This document shows, piece by piece, positions 25,141 through 33,279 of a stretch of 64,000 nt of DNA (within the stretch, counting starts at the first letter, position 1; the number at the start of each line of letters is the position of its first letter). Where the stretch lies: positions 1 through 64,000 of the forward strand of contig CAYMUY010000017.1 in the NCBI GenBank assembly GCA_964393825.1. Direction: 5' to 3'. Position numbers and translations under genes: made by a program. The notes under the pieces were generated by a model. That model was not told where the DNA came from. It was given only the letters and a program-made list of their open reading frames with translations, and did no database searches. Source of the DNA: PFJX01 sp964393825 (GTDB lineage Bacteria; Pseudomonadota; Gammaproteobacteria; Burkholderiales; Thiobacillaceae).

Positions 25141-26636
25141 AACTGTTCAAATTCCGTGGCGGGGTGCATCCGGAGGGCCGCAAGGATCTTTCCGCCGAGC
25201 CGCCGATCCGCACCCTGCCGCTGCCGGAACGGCTGTTCGTCCCCCTGCAGCAGCATATCGGCGCCGCCGCCCGGCATCTGGTCATGGTGGGCGAGCAGGT
25301 GAAAAAGGGCCAGTTGCTGGCCGCCAGCCAGGGCGCGCTATCGGCGCCGGTGCATGCGCCGACCTCCGGCCGGGTGGTGGCGCTCGGCGACTATCCGGCG
25401 CCACATCCCTCCGGCCTGCCACTGGCGACCCTGATCATCGAGGCCGACGGCGACGACGCCTGGATCGACTGCGATGCGCCCGCCGATCCCTTCTCCCTGT
25501 CGCCGGAGCAGGTCGCGCAGCGGGTGGGCGCAGCCGGCATCGTCGGTCTCGGCGGTGCGGCCTTTCCCTCGGCGGTGAAGCTCAATCTCTCGCGCGGCAG
25601 CGAGGTGCGCACGCTGATCATGAACGGCGGCGAGTGCGAGCCCTACCTGACCTGCGACGACCGCCTGATGCGCGAGCGGGCCCGCGAGGTGGTCGAGGGC
25701 ATTCGCCTGATCCGCCACGCCACCGGCGCCCGCGAGGTGCTGGTCGGTATCGAGGACAACAAGCCGGAAGCCATCGCGGCGATGTCCGCCGCCGCCGTCG
25801 GCAGTGAAGTCACGGTGGTGGCGGTGCCGGCGATGTACCCGATGGGCTCGGAAAAACAGATGATCCAGGTGCTCACCGGCCAGGAAGTCCCCGCCGGCGG
25901 TCGCGCCGCCGACATCGGCATGCTGGTGCACAACGTCGGTACCGCCTATGCGGTGCAGCAGGCGCTGTGCCTGGGGCGACCGCTGGTCTCCCGGATCGTC
26001 ACCGTCAGCGGCGGCGCCGTGCTGGCCCCGGGCAATCTTGAAGTGCCGATCGGCGCGCTGGCGGCCGATCTGATCCGTGCCAGCGGCGGCCTGTCGGGCG
26101 ATCCCGCGCGTCTGGTCCTGGGCGGCCCGATGATGGGCACCCAGTTGTCTGGTCTGGATGTGCCGATCGTGAAGGGCAGCGGCGGCGTCCTGGCGCTGAC
26201 CGCCAAGGAGGTGGAGTCGCACCGTCCCGGCCCCTGCATCCGCTGCGCCACCTGTGTGCGCGCCTGTCCGATGGGCCTGCTGCCGCTGGAGATGGCCGCC
26301 CGCATCCGCGCCGGCGATCCCGCCGGGGCGGTGGACTGGGGCCTGAAGGATTGCATTGCCTGCGGCGCCTGTTCCTACGTCTGCCCCTCGCACATCCCCC
26401 TGGTGCATTACTTCAACCATGCCAAGGGCGACCTTGCCGCCCGCGAACGGCTGAAGATGAAGAACGAAGCGACCAGGAAGCTGGCGGAGGAACGCAGCGA
26501 GCGGATGGCGCGCATCGTCCGCGAACGCGAGGAAGCCGCGCGCCAGCGCGCCGCCAGGAAGGCGGAGGCGGATGCGGCGAAGAAGGCGGCGGCGGAAGCC
26601 GCCAAGGCAATCAAACCGGAAGAGGTGCCAGCATGA
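25137..26636 (+). CDS. rnfC: Electron transport complex subunit RnfC
   Basis: A 499-aa peripheral subunit. The N-terminus MKLFKFRGGVHPEGRKDLS is typical. The NADH/FMN-binding Complex-I-51-kDa-like region has GLGGAAFPSAVKL and NGGECEPYLTCDDRLM. Two 4Fe-4S motifs (CIRCATCVRACP and CIACGACSYVCPSHIP) follow, then a Lys/Ala/Glu-rich coiled tail of about 75 residues. The start ATG overlaps the rnfB stop. The long upstream extension in this frame is not coding. Confidence 0.96.
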   Translation: MKLFKFRGGVHPEGRKDLSAEPPIRTLPLPERLFVPLQQHIGAAARHLVMVGEQVKKGQLLAASQGALSAPVHAPTSGRVVALGDYPAPHPSGLPLATLIIEADGDDAWIDCDAPADPFSLSPEQVAQRVGAAGIVGLGGAAFPSAVKLNLSRGSEVRTLIMNGGECEPYLTCDDRLMRERAREVVEGIRLIRHATGAREVLVGIEDNKPEAIAAMSAAAVGSEVTVVAVPAMYPMGSEKQMIQVLTGQEVPAGGRAADIGMLVHNVGTAYAVQQALCLGRPLVSRIVTVSGGAVLAPGNLEVPIGALAADLIRASGGLSGDPARLVLGGPMMGTQLSGLDVPIVKGSGGVLALTAKEVESHRPGPCIRCATCVRACPMGLLPLEMAARIRAGDPAGAVDWGLKDCIACGACSYVCPSHIPLVHYFNHAKGDLAARERLKMKNEATRKLAEERSERMARIVREREEAARQRAARKAEADAAKKAAAEAAKAIKPEEVPA

Positions 26637-26654
26637 CTACGCCCACCCCACCCC

Positions 26655-26736
26655 GTAGGGCGGAAAAGCCGAAGGCGCCTTCCGCCGAGCTTACGTGGGC
26701 ACATCTGGCGGAAGGCGCTGCGCTTTTCCGCCCTAC
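26655..26736. repeat. Large palindrome in rnfC-rnfD spacer
   Basis: GTAGGGCGGAAAAGC at 26655 is mirrored by GCTTTTCCGCCCTAC ending at 26736, with inner GGCGGAAGGCG elements. The same GGCGGAAAAGCGGAGC/TTCCGCC words make up part of the 19931-20357 array. It is a dispersed REP-like element placed inside the operon, 31 bases before rnfD. Confidence 0.85.
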
Positions 26737-26766
26737 GACGGGTCACGTCAACGAAGCGAGCGCGCC

Positions 26767-27846
26767 ATGACCCCGATCGCGCATTCCCCCCACGCCCATG
26801 CGCAAACCAGCATCAGCCAGGTCATGGCCACGGTGATGCTGGCGCTGACCCCGGCCACCCTGTTCGGTTTCTGGTTGTACGGCTGGCCGGCCATCAACCT
26901 CTGGATCGTCGCCCTGGGTGTCGCGGTTCTGGCCGAGGCCACGACCTTGAAACTCATGGGGCGCCCGGTGCGGGCCGCGCTGCTCGACGGCTCCGCGCTG
27001 CTCACTGCCTGGCTGCTCGCGCTCTCGCTACCGCCGTGGGCGCCTTGGTGGCTGGCGGCGGTCGGCTCGCTGTTCGCGATCGTGGTCACCAAGCAGGTCT
27101 TCGGCGGGCTGGGCCAGAACCTGTTCAACCCGGCGATGGCGGCGCGCGTGATGCTGCTGATCTCCTTCCCCCTGGAAATGACCACCTGGCTGGCGCCGCT
27201 TCCGATCACCTCGGCCACCGCGCCCGGTTTCATGCAGGGACTGGCCATCACCTTCTCCGGCGTGGTGCCCGCCGATGCCGTCTCCAGCGCCACCTTGCTG
27301 GGTCACGTGAAGACCGACCTGGGGCGCGGCTTCGGCCTCGACCAGATCCTCGCCGGCGGCCTGTTCCAGCCCACCGACATGCTGCTAGGGGAGCGGGGCG
27401 GCAGTCTCGGCGAAACCTCGTCCTTGTTGCTGCTGGCGGGAGGCCTGGTATTGATCTGGCGCCGCGTCATCACCTGGCCTATCCCGCTGGCGATGCTGGC
27501 CGGCGTCGCCCTGCCGGCGCTGATTGCCCACCTGGCCGCGCCTGCGCATTTTCCCGGGCTCGCCTACCACCTATTGTCCGGCGGCCTGATCCTGGGCGCC
27601 TTCTTCATCGCCACCGACCCGGTTTCCAGCCCCAATTCAGTCGGCGGCCAACTCGTCTTCGGCTTCGCCTGCGGCCTGCTGACCTGGATCATCCGCACCT
27701 GGGGCGGCTATCCGGAGGGCGTGGCTTTCGCGGTGATGCTGATGAACGCGGCGACCCCGGTGATCGACCGTTATCTGAAACCCCGCATCTATGGGCGCGA
27801 CCGCAAGGGCGCCGCCCTGGTGCCGGCAAAGGAGGGCGCGAAATGA
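26767..27846 (+). CDS. rnfD: Electron transport complex subunit RnfD
   Basis: A 359-aa membrane protein with about nine hydrophobic segments. Family marks are GGLGQNLFNPAMAARV, the covalent FMN motif SSAT in DAVSSATLLG (about residue 185) and FIATDPVSSPNS. The ATG at 26767 is chosen because the HSPHAHAQTSISQVM start resembles other RnfD proteins; the upstream in-frame extension lies in the palindromic repeat. It is separated from rnfC by that repeat. Confidence 0.95.
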   Translation: MTPIAHSPHAHAQTSISQVMATVMLALTPATLFGFWLYGWPAINLWIVALGVAVLAEATTLKLMGRPVRAALLDGSALLTAWLLALSLPPWAPWWLAAVGSLFAIVVTKQVFGGLGQNLFNPAMAARVMLLISFPLEMTTWLAPLPITSATAPGFMQGLAITFSGVVPADAVSSATLLGHVKTDLGRGFGLDQILAGGLFQPTDMLLGERGGSLGETSSLLLLAGGLVLIWRRVITWPIPLAMLAGVALPALIAHLAAPAHFPGLAYHLLSGGLILGAFFIATDPVSSPNSVGGQLVFGFACGLLTWIIRTWGGYPEGVAFAVMLMNAATPVIDRYLKPRIYGRDRKGAALVPAKEGAK

Positions 27847-27937
27847 GTCAACCGTATGTCATCACGACCCCGCCCGAGGTGTCGCCGCCACCCTCCCTTG
27901 ATCAAAGGGGGAGACCCCCGGTGCGGAGGTGCGCGCC

Positions 27938-28558
27938 ATGAATCTGGACACCCTGCGCGGCAAACTCGGCTACCAGGGCGCCTTGCTCGCCGCCGCCGCG
28001 CTGATCACCAGCGCTGCCCTGGCTTTCGCCTCGCGCGCCACCGGCCCGGCGATCGCTGCGGCGGAGGCGCGTGACCTGCAACAGTCGCTCAGCCAGGTGC
28101 TGCCGGGCCGGTTCGACAACGACCTGCTCAAGGACACCGTGCAACTGGCTGGTCCCGATGGCGAGGTGACGGTGTACCGCGCGCGCCGCGCCGGCCGCGT
28201 GGAGGCGGTGGTGTTCCAGGTGGTGGGCTACGGCTACGCCGGGCGCATCGTCTGCATGATGGGCGTCGACAAGGATGGCCACGTGCTCGGCGTGCGGGTG
28301 ATCAAGCACGCGGAAACGCCGGGACTGGGCGACAAGATCGAGCCGGCCAAATCGGACTGGATCCACGGTTTCGTCGGCAAATATCTCGGCGACCCGCCCG
28401 AGGCGAAGTTCGCGGTGAAGAAGGATGGCGGGGTGTTCGACCAGTTCGCCGGCGCCACCATCACCCCACGCGGCGTGGTCAAGGCGGTGAAGGGCGGGCT
28501 GGCGTTCTTTACCCGCGAGAAGGTCCGTTTACTCGATGAAGCAGGAGGCCAACCATGA
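27938..28558 (+). CDS. rnfG: Electron transport complex subunit RnfG
   Basis: A 206-aa protein with one N-terminal membrane segment (about 14-34) and a periplasmic FMN-binding domain. YGYAGRIVCMMGVD and HAETPGLGDKIE are typical, and the covalent flavin motif reads AGATITPRGV, in place of the more common SGAT. GCGGAGGTGCGCGCC provides the ribosome site for the ATG at 27938. A 32-codon reading frame from 27843 fills the rnfD-rnfG spacer and is probably not a gene. It overlaps rnfE by four bases. Confidence 0.95.
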   Translation: MNLDTLRGKLGYQGALLAAAALITSAALAFASRATGPAIAAAEARDLQQSLSQVLPGRFDNDLLKDTVQLAGPDGEVTVYRARRAGRVEAVVFQVVGYGYAGRIVCMMGVDKDGHVLGVRVIKHAETPGLGDKIEPAKSDWIHGFVGKYLGDPPEAKFAVKKDGGVFDQFAGATITPRGVVKAVKGGLAFFTREKVRLLDEAGGQP

Positions 28559-29220
28559 GCTACGCACGCATCACCCGCGATGGACTCTGGGACAACAACG
28601 TCGTCTTTGCCCAGATGCTGGCGCTTTGCCCGACGCTGGCAGTCACCGGCAGCGCCACCAATGGCCTGGGAATGGGGCTCGCCACGACTTCCGTGCTGGT
28701 TTCTTCCAATATCCTGATCTCCAGCCTGCGCCACTTCATCAGCCCGGAAGTACGGATTCCGGTCTACGTCGTATTCATCGCCACCCTGGTGACGCTGGTC
28801 GATATGAGCCTGAATGCCTGGGTGCATGATCTCTACAAGGTGCTGGGCCTGTTCATCGCGCTGATCGTGGTCAACTGCGCCATTCTTGGCCGGGCTGAAT
28901 CGTTTGCCTCGAAGCATGCCGTGCTGCCTTCCCTGGCCGATGGCCTGATGATGGGCCTGGGTTTTACCTTCGCGCTGGTGCTGCTGGGAGGCGTGCGTGA
29001 AGTCCTCGGCAGTGGCACCTTGTTCGCCCAGGCACATCTGCTGCTTGGCGCTTCATTCGCCTTCCTGGAAACCACGGTGATTCCGCAGTACCGGGGTTTC
29101 CTGTTGATGATCCTGCCTCCCGGCGGCTTCCTCGCCCTCGGCTTCCTGCTCGCCGGCAAGCGTGTTCTCGACCGCCGCCTGGCGGCGCGCGCGGCCGCGG
29201 TGGTGCCCGCCGCGGCCTGA
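28555..29220 (+). CDS. rnfE: Electron transport complex subunit RnfE
   Basis: A 221-aa integral membrane protein with about six segments, homologous to RnfA. It has LWDNNVVFAQMLALCPTLAV, SATNGLGMG and a VVNCAILGRAESFA loop with the conserved Cys. The start ATG overlaps the rnfG stop (ATGA). An Ala/Arg-rich C-terminus is the only odd feature. Confidence 0.95.
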   Translation: MSYARITRDGLWDNNVVFAQMLALCPTLAVTGSATNGLGMGLATTSVLVSSNILISSLRHFISPEVRIPVYVVFIATLVTLVDMSLNAWVHDLYKVLGLFIALIVVNCAILGRAESFASKHAVLPSLADGLMMGLGFTFALVLLGGVREVLGSGTLFAQAHLLLGASFAFLETTVIPQYRGFLLMILPPGGFLALGFLLAGKRVLDRRLAARAAAVVPAAA

Positions 29221-29235
29221 CCTGGAGACAACGCC

Positions 29236-29517
29236 ATGCAGATCGCCGTCGCCTACTCCGAACCCGCCCAGCAGGTCTGGTTGCGCATCGAGGTGCCCGA
29301 AGACACCACGGTGGAACAGGCCATCATCAAGTCGGGGCTGCTGCGGCAGTTTCCCGAGATCGATCTGACCGAACGCGCGGTCGGCGTCTTCGGCAAGCTG
29401 GCCAAGCTGGATGCGCCGCTGAAACCGGGAGACCGGGTGGAAATCTACCGCGCCATCATCGCCGATCCGGCCACCGTGCCGAGACGGGTGATGGCGGAGG
29501 ACGACGACGACGATTGA
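29236..29517 (+). CDS. rnfH: RnfH family protein
   Basis: A 93-aa beta-grasp, ubiquitin-like protein: QIAVAYSEPAQQVWLRIEV, then VGVFGKLAKLDAPLKPGDRVEIYR. The C-terminus ends in a run of Asp. RnfH closes nif-linked rnf operons in Azotobacter and relatives; its precise role is not known. CTGGAGA lies upstream of the ATG, 15 bases after rnfE. Confidence 0.92.
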   Translation: MQIAVAYSEPAQQVWLRIEVPEDTTVEQAIIKSGLLRQFPEIDLTERAVGVFGKLAKLDAPLKPGDRVEIYRAIIADPATVPRRVMAEDDDDD

Positions 29518-29566
29518 AGCCGGGGATTTCTCCATAGTCCAATCAATTGGCCCACATCGCTTGTGC

Positions 29567-29597
29567 TATACGCATGGCGCGTATACCGTGCCGGTAT
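29567..29597 (+). promoter_or_regulatory. Two palindromes over the start of the toxin gene
   Basis: TATACGC-N5-GCGTATA (29567-29585) is followed at once by ATACCG-N3-CGGTAT (29583-29597). The second includes the first two bases of the ATG at 29596. They are likely operators for the HTH antitoxin, allowing control of both transcription and translation start. Confidence 0.6.
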
Positions 29598-29913
29598 GGT
29601 CTTCGTTGAACTTCCCTTGTTCCGAAAATACCTCGCGCTCACTGACGAGGAACTGCAGGCAATCCAGAACACGATTCTTGCTAATCCGGAATCGGGAGAC
29701 CTGATCCCTGGCGGCGGTGGTTTGCGCAAGTTGCGTGCTGCGATCGATGGCAGGGGAAAACGAGGCGGTGCACGGGTCATCTACTTCTGGCGTGTCTCCG
29801 CCTCCATTTGTTACCTGTTGTTGGCCTACCCCAAGAATGTGATGGATGACATGACGCCCGCGCAACTCAAAGCACTTGCACAGGCGATGAACAAGGAGAT
29901 GGAAAATGGATGA
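29596..29913 (+). CDS. RelE/HigB-type toxin
   Basis: A 105-aa basic protein of the RelE/ParE superfamily. It has VELPLFRKYLALTDEELQAI, a GLRKLRAAIDGRGKRGGARV core and a YFWRVSASICYLLLAYPKN strand. RelE-like toxins cleave mRNA on the ribosome. The ATG at 29596 is chosen because the family starts there; a TTG at 29563 would add 11 residues. It overlaps the downstream HTH gene by eight bases, giving the toxin-first order seen in HigBA-like pairs. Confidence 0.87.
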   Translation: MVFVELPLFRKYLALTDEELQAIQNTILANPESGDLIPGGGGLRKLRAAIDGRGKRGGARVIYFWRVSASICYLLLAYPKNVMDDMTPAQLKALAQAMNKEMENG

Positions 29914-30199
29914 AACACTGTTTCAGGATTTGCTGGCCAGCGTGCGTGACATGGGGCGCCACGCTCGCGGCGAAGAGGTACCAGGCGCACGGGTCGAGGA
30001 GACGATCGAGCCGGACGTGAAGGCGCTGCGAGAGGGGGCTGGCGTTTCTCAGGCGGAGTTTGCGCGGCTGATTGGTGTTTCGCGCCGCACACTGGAGAAC
30101 TGGGAGCAACATCGGGCGCGCCCAACGGGACCGGCCAGAGCACTACTCAAGATCGTGGCGGCCAACCCCAGAGCGGCTGTGGAAGCACTGCACGGCTGA
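29906..30199 (+). CDS. HTH antitoxin paired with RelE-type toxin
   Basis: A 97-aa protein with a C-terminal XRE-type HTH (about 43-80: LREGAGVSQAEFARLIGVSR, then TLENWEQHRARPTGPA). This is the NadS/HigA-like layout with an unstructured N-terminal toxin-binding arm (MDETLFQDLLASVRDMG). It overlaps the toxin gene and should bind the palindromes upstream. The pair interrupts the interval between rnfH and the hemerythrin gene. Confidence 0.88.
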   Translation: MDETLFQDLLASVRDMGRHARGEEVPGARVEETIEPDVKALREGAGVSQAEFARLIGVSRRTLENWEQHRARPTGPARALLKIVAANPRAAVEALHG

Positions 30200-30333
30200 G
30201 CACGGGTTTTTTACGTTCCCTTTGCCGGCTTGGCGCATGACTTGTGCTGAGACCACGGCGGTCGGCGCGAACGGACATACCTGTAGCGCAGGCTTCCAGC
30301 CGGATTGTTTTCGACGCGTGCGTCTCGCCCGTG

Positions 30334-30759
30334 CTACAGGACCGGCAGGCCGCCGGTCAGTGTGACTGGCGCGGTGCCGACGCGCTTCAGATGCGCCGCC
30401 AGCGCCGCGTCCATGCTGGTCAGGTGCAATCCAAACCATTCTTCCAGGCCTTTTTTGACGAATGCGCGTGGCAGCGCCAGGCGGCCGCGCTGGACGGCGC
30501 GGTGCATCTGGACCAGGTCGCCGTAGATGCGATGGTGTTCGCCTTCGTGTTCATTCAGGGCGGGGAAGCGCGAGATCCGCATCAATCTCCCCTCATTGGT
30601 GAAATGCAGCCGGCAGTGTTCCAGTAGTTTGCCGAACAGCGCGGCGAAGTCGCTGTCGTCGCAATCCATGAGCAGGTTGACCAGCGCGGTGAACTCGCGG
30701 TGGGTCGCATCCATCTCGTCGACGCCGAGACCGTGCAGCGAATCATCCCAGGTCAGCAT
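30334..30759 (-). CDS. Bacteriohemerythrin
   Basis: A 141-aa hemerythrin-like protein. The diiron ligands are visible in order: DATHREF, HCRLHFTNE, HEGEHH and FGLHLTSMD. It starts MLTWDDSLHGLGVDEMD, very typical of bacteriohemerythrins. It binds O2 reversibly and may buffer or deliver oxygen near nitrogenase. Its ATG overlaps the stop of the upstream SIR2-like gene (TGATG), so the two are coupled. Confidence 0.93.
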   Translation of the reverse strand: MLTWDDSLHGLGVDEMDATHREFTALVNLLMDCDDSDFAALFGKLLEHCRLHFTNEGRLMRISRFPALNEHEGEHHRIYGDLVQMHRAVQRGRLALPRAFVKKGLEEWFGLHLTSMDAALAAHLKRVGTAPVTLTGGLPVL

Positions 30760-31640
30760 CAGGCAGCCTCCAGCTCCGCGCCAGCGTGCGTGGCGGCGAT
30801 CAGGTCGGCTGGCGAGGCGGGAATCCACTCCAGTCCGAGCTTGGCCAGGAAGCGTTTTTCCTTGTCATTGGCGTTCGGCAGCAGCGCCCAGCCGCCGGGT
30901 TGTGCCCGTCCGAACACGATGTCCGAGAGCACCATGCGCTCGGTATCACGCGCCAGCGGCAGGCCGAGGAGGAGGTAGCGCTTGCCCTGGCGCATCCGCT
31001 TCACGAAGGCGGGGATGCCGAAGCCGCCCATCAGTTCGGTGACGTAGTCGACGAAGTCGGCGTCCGAAGCGATGTAGTGGGATTCGGGGATGGGGGTGCC
31101 CAGGGGTTTGAACAGGACAGGCAGGGTGACATCGACCTGTTCCTGGTCGATCTCGCGATACTGGCTGCCATCGTGGTGGAACAGCTTGAAGCGATAGTCG
31201 GTGCCGCCGATGCGCGCCAGGCCGACGATCAGGGTGTGCGGCCGGCCGGCATAGGCGTTCTGCAGCAGCAGGTCGCGATTGCTGTCGATCACGTAGGGCA
31301 GGTTCTGTTCGGCCAGCCAGGTATGCAGCGCGGAGGCGCTCCATGTCGTGTCGCGGTAGGTGCGGTCGAGAAACTTGCTGACGGCCGAACGGCCCCGCTT
31401 CAGCTCGATGTTCATCGCGGCGCGGGGGAATTCGTACATCAGTTTCGGCGCCATCGGCCGGCCGTCGTTCATCGCCAGGATGAGACTTTCGGAATCGGCG
31501 GGGATGGCGCGGCCACTGGCCGGGTCGATGACGCCGTCGAGGGCATGGCAGCCCAGATAGGGGACGACGCTGCCGTCGGCCAGGCCGGCGGCGATTTCGG
31601 CGAAGGCGGATGAGTAATCAGATGTGTGGGCGGTTGGCAT
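30759..31640 (-). CDS. SIR2-like protein of the nif region
   Basis: A 293-aa protein with the opening of a SIR2-like Rossmann fold (GSVVPYLGCHALDG), an IDSNRDLLLQNAY segment (TTN.D.LLE-like) and LFKPLGTPIPE, where classical SIR2 proteins have a K-x-HG motif. That catalytic His is not present. AGGAGCG precedes the ATG at 31640. It sits between the globin gene and hemerythrin. I infer an NAD-related or structural role; the activity is unknown and deacetylase activity is unlikely. Confidence 0.65.
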   Translation of the reverse strand: MPTAHTSDYSSAFAEIAAGLADGSVVPYLGCHALDGVIDPASGRAIPADSESLILAMNDGRPMAPKLMYEFPRAAMNIELKRGRSAVSKFLDRTYRDTTWSASALHTWLAEQNLPYVIDSNRDLLLQNAYAGRPHTLIVGLARIGGTDYRFKLFHHDGSQYREIDQEQVDVTLPVLFKPLGTPIPESHYIASDADFVDYVTELMGGFGIPAFVKRMRQGKRYLLLGLPLARDTERMVLSDIVFGRAQPGGWALLPNANDKEKRFLAKLGLEWIPASPADLIAATHAGAELEAA

Positions 31641-31777
31641 GGAACGCTCCTTGTTGATGGACAACAGCTTCTTCGCAAGAAGCGCGCCGGCCGCAAACCC
31701 AGTATTCATGCGGGTTGGGGTTCACGGACGATGTCGTGTTTGCGCCAATCAACGCCCACATCGGCGACAACGAACGT

Positions 31778-32191
31778 TCAGGCCGGAGCGTACGCGGCGG
31801 TTTTCATCGCATTGGCCAGGGTGACGTAGGCGGTGGTCCAGGCACCCTTGGCTTCCGGGGTGAAATCGGCGCCCAGGCCCTGTTCCAGGGTCCACAGCAA
31901 GGCGGCGCCGACGCTGTCGTAGTGCCGGGGTTCGACACCGTAGCCGACGTGTTTTCTGCCCAGTTCCGTGATGGTGGGCATCATCGCGTCCAGGTTGCTC
32001 AGGCTGTTGACCACCATGCCGATGGTCTTCATCAGTTTCCGCCCCTGTTCGCTCATATCGCCCTTGAACAGGGGCTTCACCGCGGGGTCAAGCTCGAAGA
32101 GCTTGCCGTAGAACAGGCCGGCGGCGGTTTCTGCAATGGGGACGACCTGGATCCAGGTGGATTGGACGATCTGTATCTGGCGCGGCGTCAT
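31778..32191 (-). CDS. Single-domain globin (bacterial hemoglobin)
   Basis: A 137-aa globin close in length to Vitreoscilla hemoglobin. It has MTPRQIQIVQSTWIQV, a B-helix Phe-Tyr (GLFYGKLFELDP), an E-helix region with Gln (MSEQGRKLMKTIG) and the proximal His in GRKHVGYGVEPRHY. It binds heme and O2, possibly detoxifying NO. No reductase domain is attached. It is preceded by a sigma-54 promoter, which ties it to the nif regulon. Confidence 0.93.
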   Translation of the reverse strand: MTPRQIQIVQSTWIQVVPIAETAAGLFYGKLFELDPAVKPLFKGDMSEQGRKLMKTIGMVVNSLSNLDAMMPTITELGRKHVGYGVEPRHYDSVGAALLWTLEQGLGADFTPEAKGAWTTAYVTLANAMKTAAYAPA

Positions 32192-32236
32192 GTGGTTTCC
32201 TTTGAGGTGTCGTCAGCAATGTGACGGTCAGTCTCA

Positions 32237-32251
32237 GCAACTCACATGCCA
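32237..32251 (-). promoter_or_regulatory. Sigma-54 promoter upstream of globin gene
   Basis: On the minus strand TGGCAT-N5-TTGC is a good -24/-12 match, 46 bases upstream of the globin ATG. No TGT-N10-ACA box was found in the next 150 bases, so the activator is uncertain. Confidence 0.65.
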
Positions 32252-32437
32252 TGTCCGTAATGCATTGATTGTTAATGGCCATGCTTCATTCCGGGCGGCC
32301 ATGATCATGCCGTTCTCTGCATGGCGCACCTTACTGGTGCGAACCTGGCCGCCAGTCGGACCTGGGGGCCGATAGCGAGCACCGGCGTGGTCGGTTTGCG
32401 GCCGGTGAGTGCGACGTCCGACAGGCTGCCAGGTCCA

Positions 32438-33250
32438 TCAGCGGCTATAACCAACTTCGTACAGGCCGCCGATCACGCCGTATTCCTCCTCGCCCTTGAG
32501 CTTTCCCGGCAGCAAGCCGTGGAAGAAGAACACTTTGGGCGTCGGGACGCGCACTTCCAGGACGTTGTCTCCGAACTCACAGGCGCGTTCGCGTTCGAGG
32601 CTGAAGGAATTGAGGCTGTTGAGCAGCAGAATGCGGCGATTGCGTGGCAGCTCCGCGTTGCCCTGGTCCTCGTAGTCGCCCATTCGGTTGACGCCACGGT
32701 ACAGGGTGAGGTGCGTGGCTTCGGGCCGCTGCCGCGCCAGTTCATGCTGGCAATAGCTGTAGAGCAGATCGAACTGGGCTTCCAGGCTGTTGGTGTTGTA
32801 GAGACCGCCGCTGCGTTGCTCCAGGTAATGCCGGTAGGTGGGCCCGGAGATGTCGCGGATCGGCCCGCCGTGGTGGCGCGGCAACAGGCCGAAGCGCGAT
32901 TCCACCCAACCCTTCAGCACCGCGCCCTCGCGGCCATCGGCATCGAATGCCCAGCCGCGCAGCACCTTCAGGTAATTGGCCCTGGCGCGGCCGTGGCACG
33001 GCGTGTAGCCGGCTTCCTCCGGGTGTTCCAGGCTGAAGGTGGCGTCCATGTGCGCCATGAACAGGGCGGCGCGCTCGTCCTGGCCGGCCAGGTTGGCCAG
33101 CCGCTCGAACAATCCGCGGTGCAGCGCCGCGATGCCGTCCAGGTGCAGGGGGGCCGGGTGTCGCTGGAACGTCAGGCCGCCAAGAATGTCGGCCGGCAGG
33201 TTGCAGCGGTTGATCGGCAGGCGGGCGTCGTGGGGCAGTCGGGGAGACAT
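32438..33250 (-). CDS. draT: Dinitrogenase reductase ADP-ribosyltransferase DraT
   Basis: A 270-aa DraT. NLPADILGGLTF opens the fold, and GGLYNTNSLEAQFDLLYSYC and YRGVNRMGDYE are diagnostic. A late FFFHGLLPGKLKGEEEYGVIGG carries the catalytic loop. DraT uses NAD+ to ADP-ribosylate an Arg of NifH and switch nitrogenase off under ammonium or darkness/energy stress. The target Arg (101) is present in NifH here. No draG is in the window. The gene is divergent from nifHDK and follows an HNH gene on the same strand. Confidence 0.95.
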   Translation of the reverse strand: MSPRLPHDARLPINRCNLPADILGGLTFQRHPAPLHLDGIAALHRGLFERLANLAGQDERAALFMAHMDATFSLEHPEEAGYTPCHGRARANYLKVLRGWAFDADGREGAVLKGWVESRFGLLPRHHGGPIRDISGPTYRHYLEQRSGGLYNTNSLEAQFDLLYSYCQHELARQRPEATHLTLYRGVNRMGDYEDQGNAELPRNRRILLLNSLNSFSLERERACEFGDNVLEVRVPTPKVFFFHGLLPGKLKGEEEYGVIGGLYEVGYSR

Positions 33251-33279
33251 GGCCGTATGCCGCGGCGTGCTCCCGCCGC

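Noticed and set aside
27843..27941. A 32-codon frame between rnfD and rnfG
   Set aside because: It overlaps the rnfD stop and the rnfG start, is Pro/Arg rich and low complexity, and sits in repeat-like spacer DNA. No family resemblance.
31641..31777. Second sigma-54 site upstream of the SIR2-like gene
   Set aside because: The best match, CGGCGC-N5-TTGC on the minus strand, departs from the -24 consensus at two positions. Read-through from the globin promoter is simpler.
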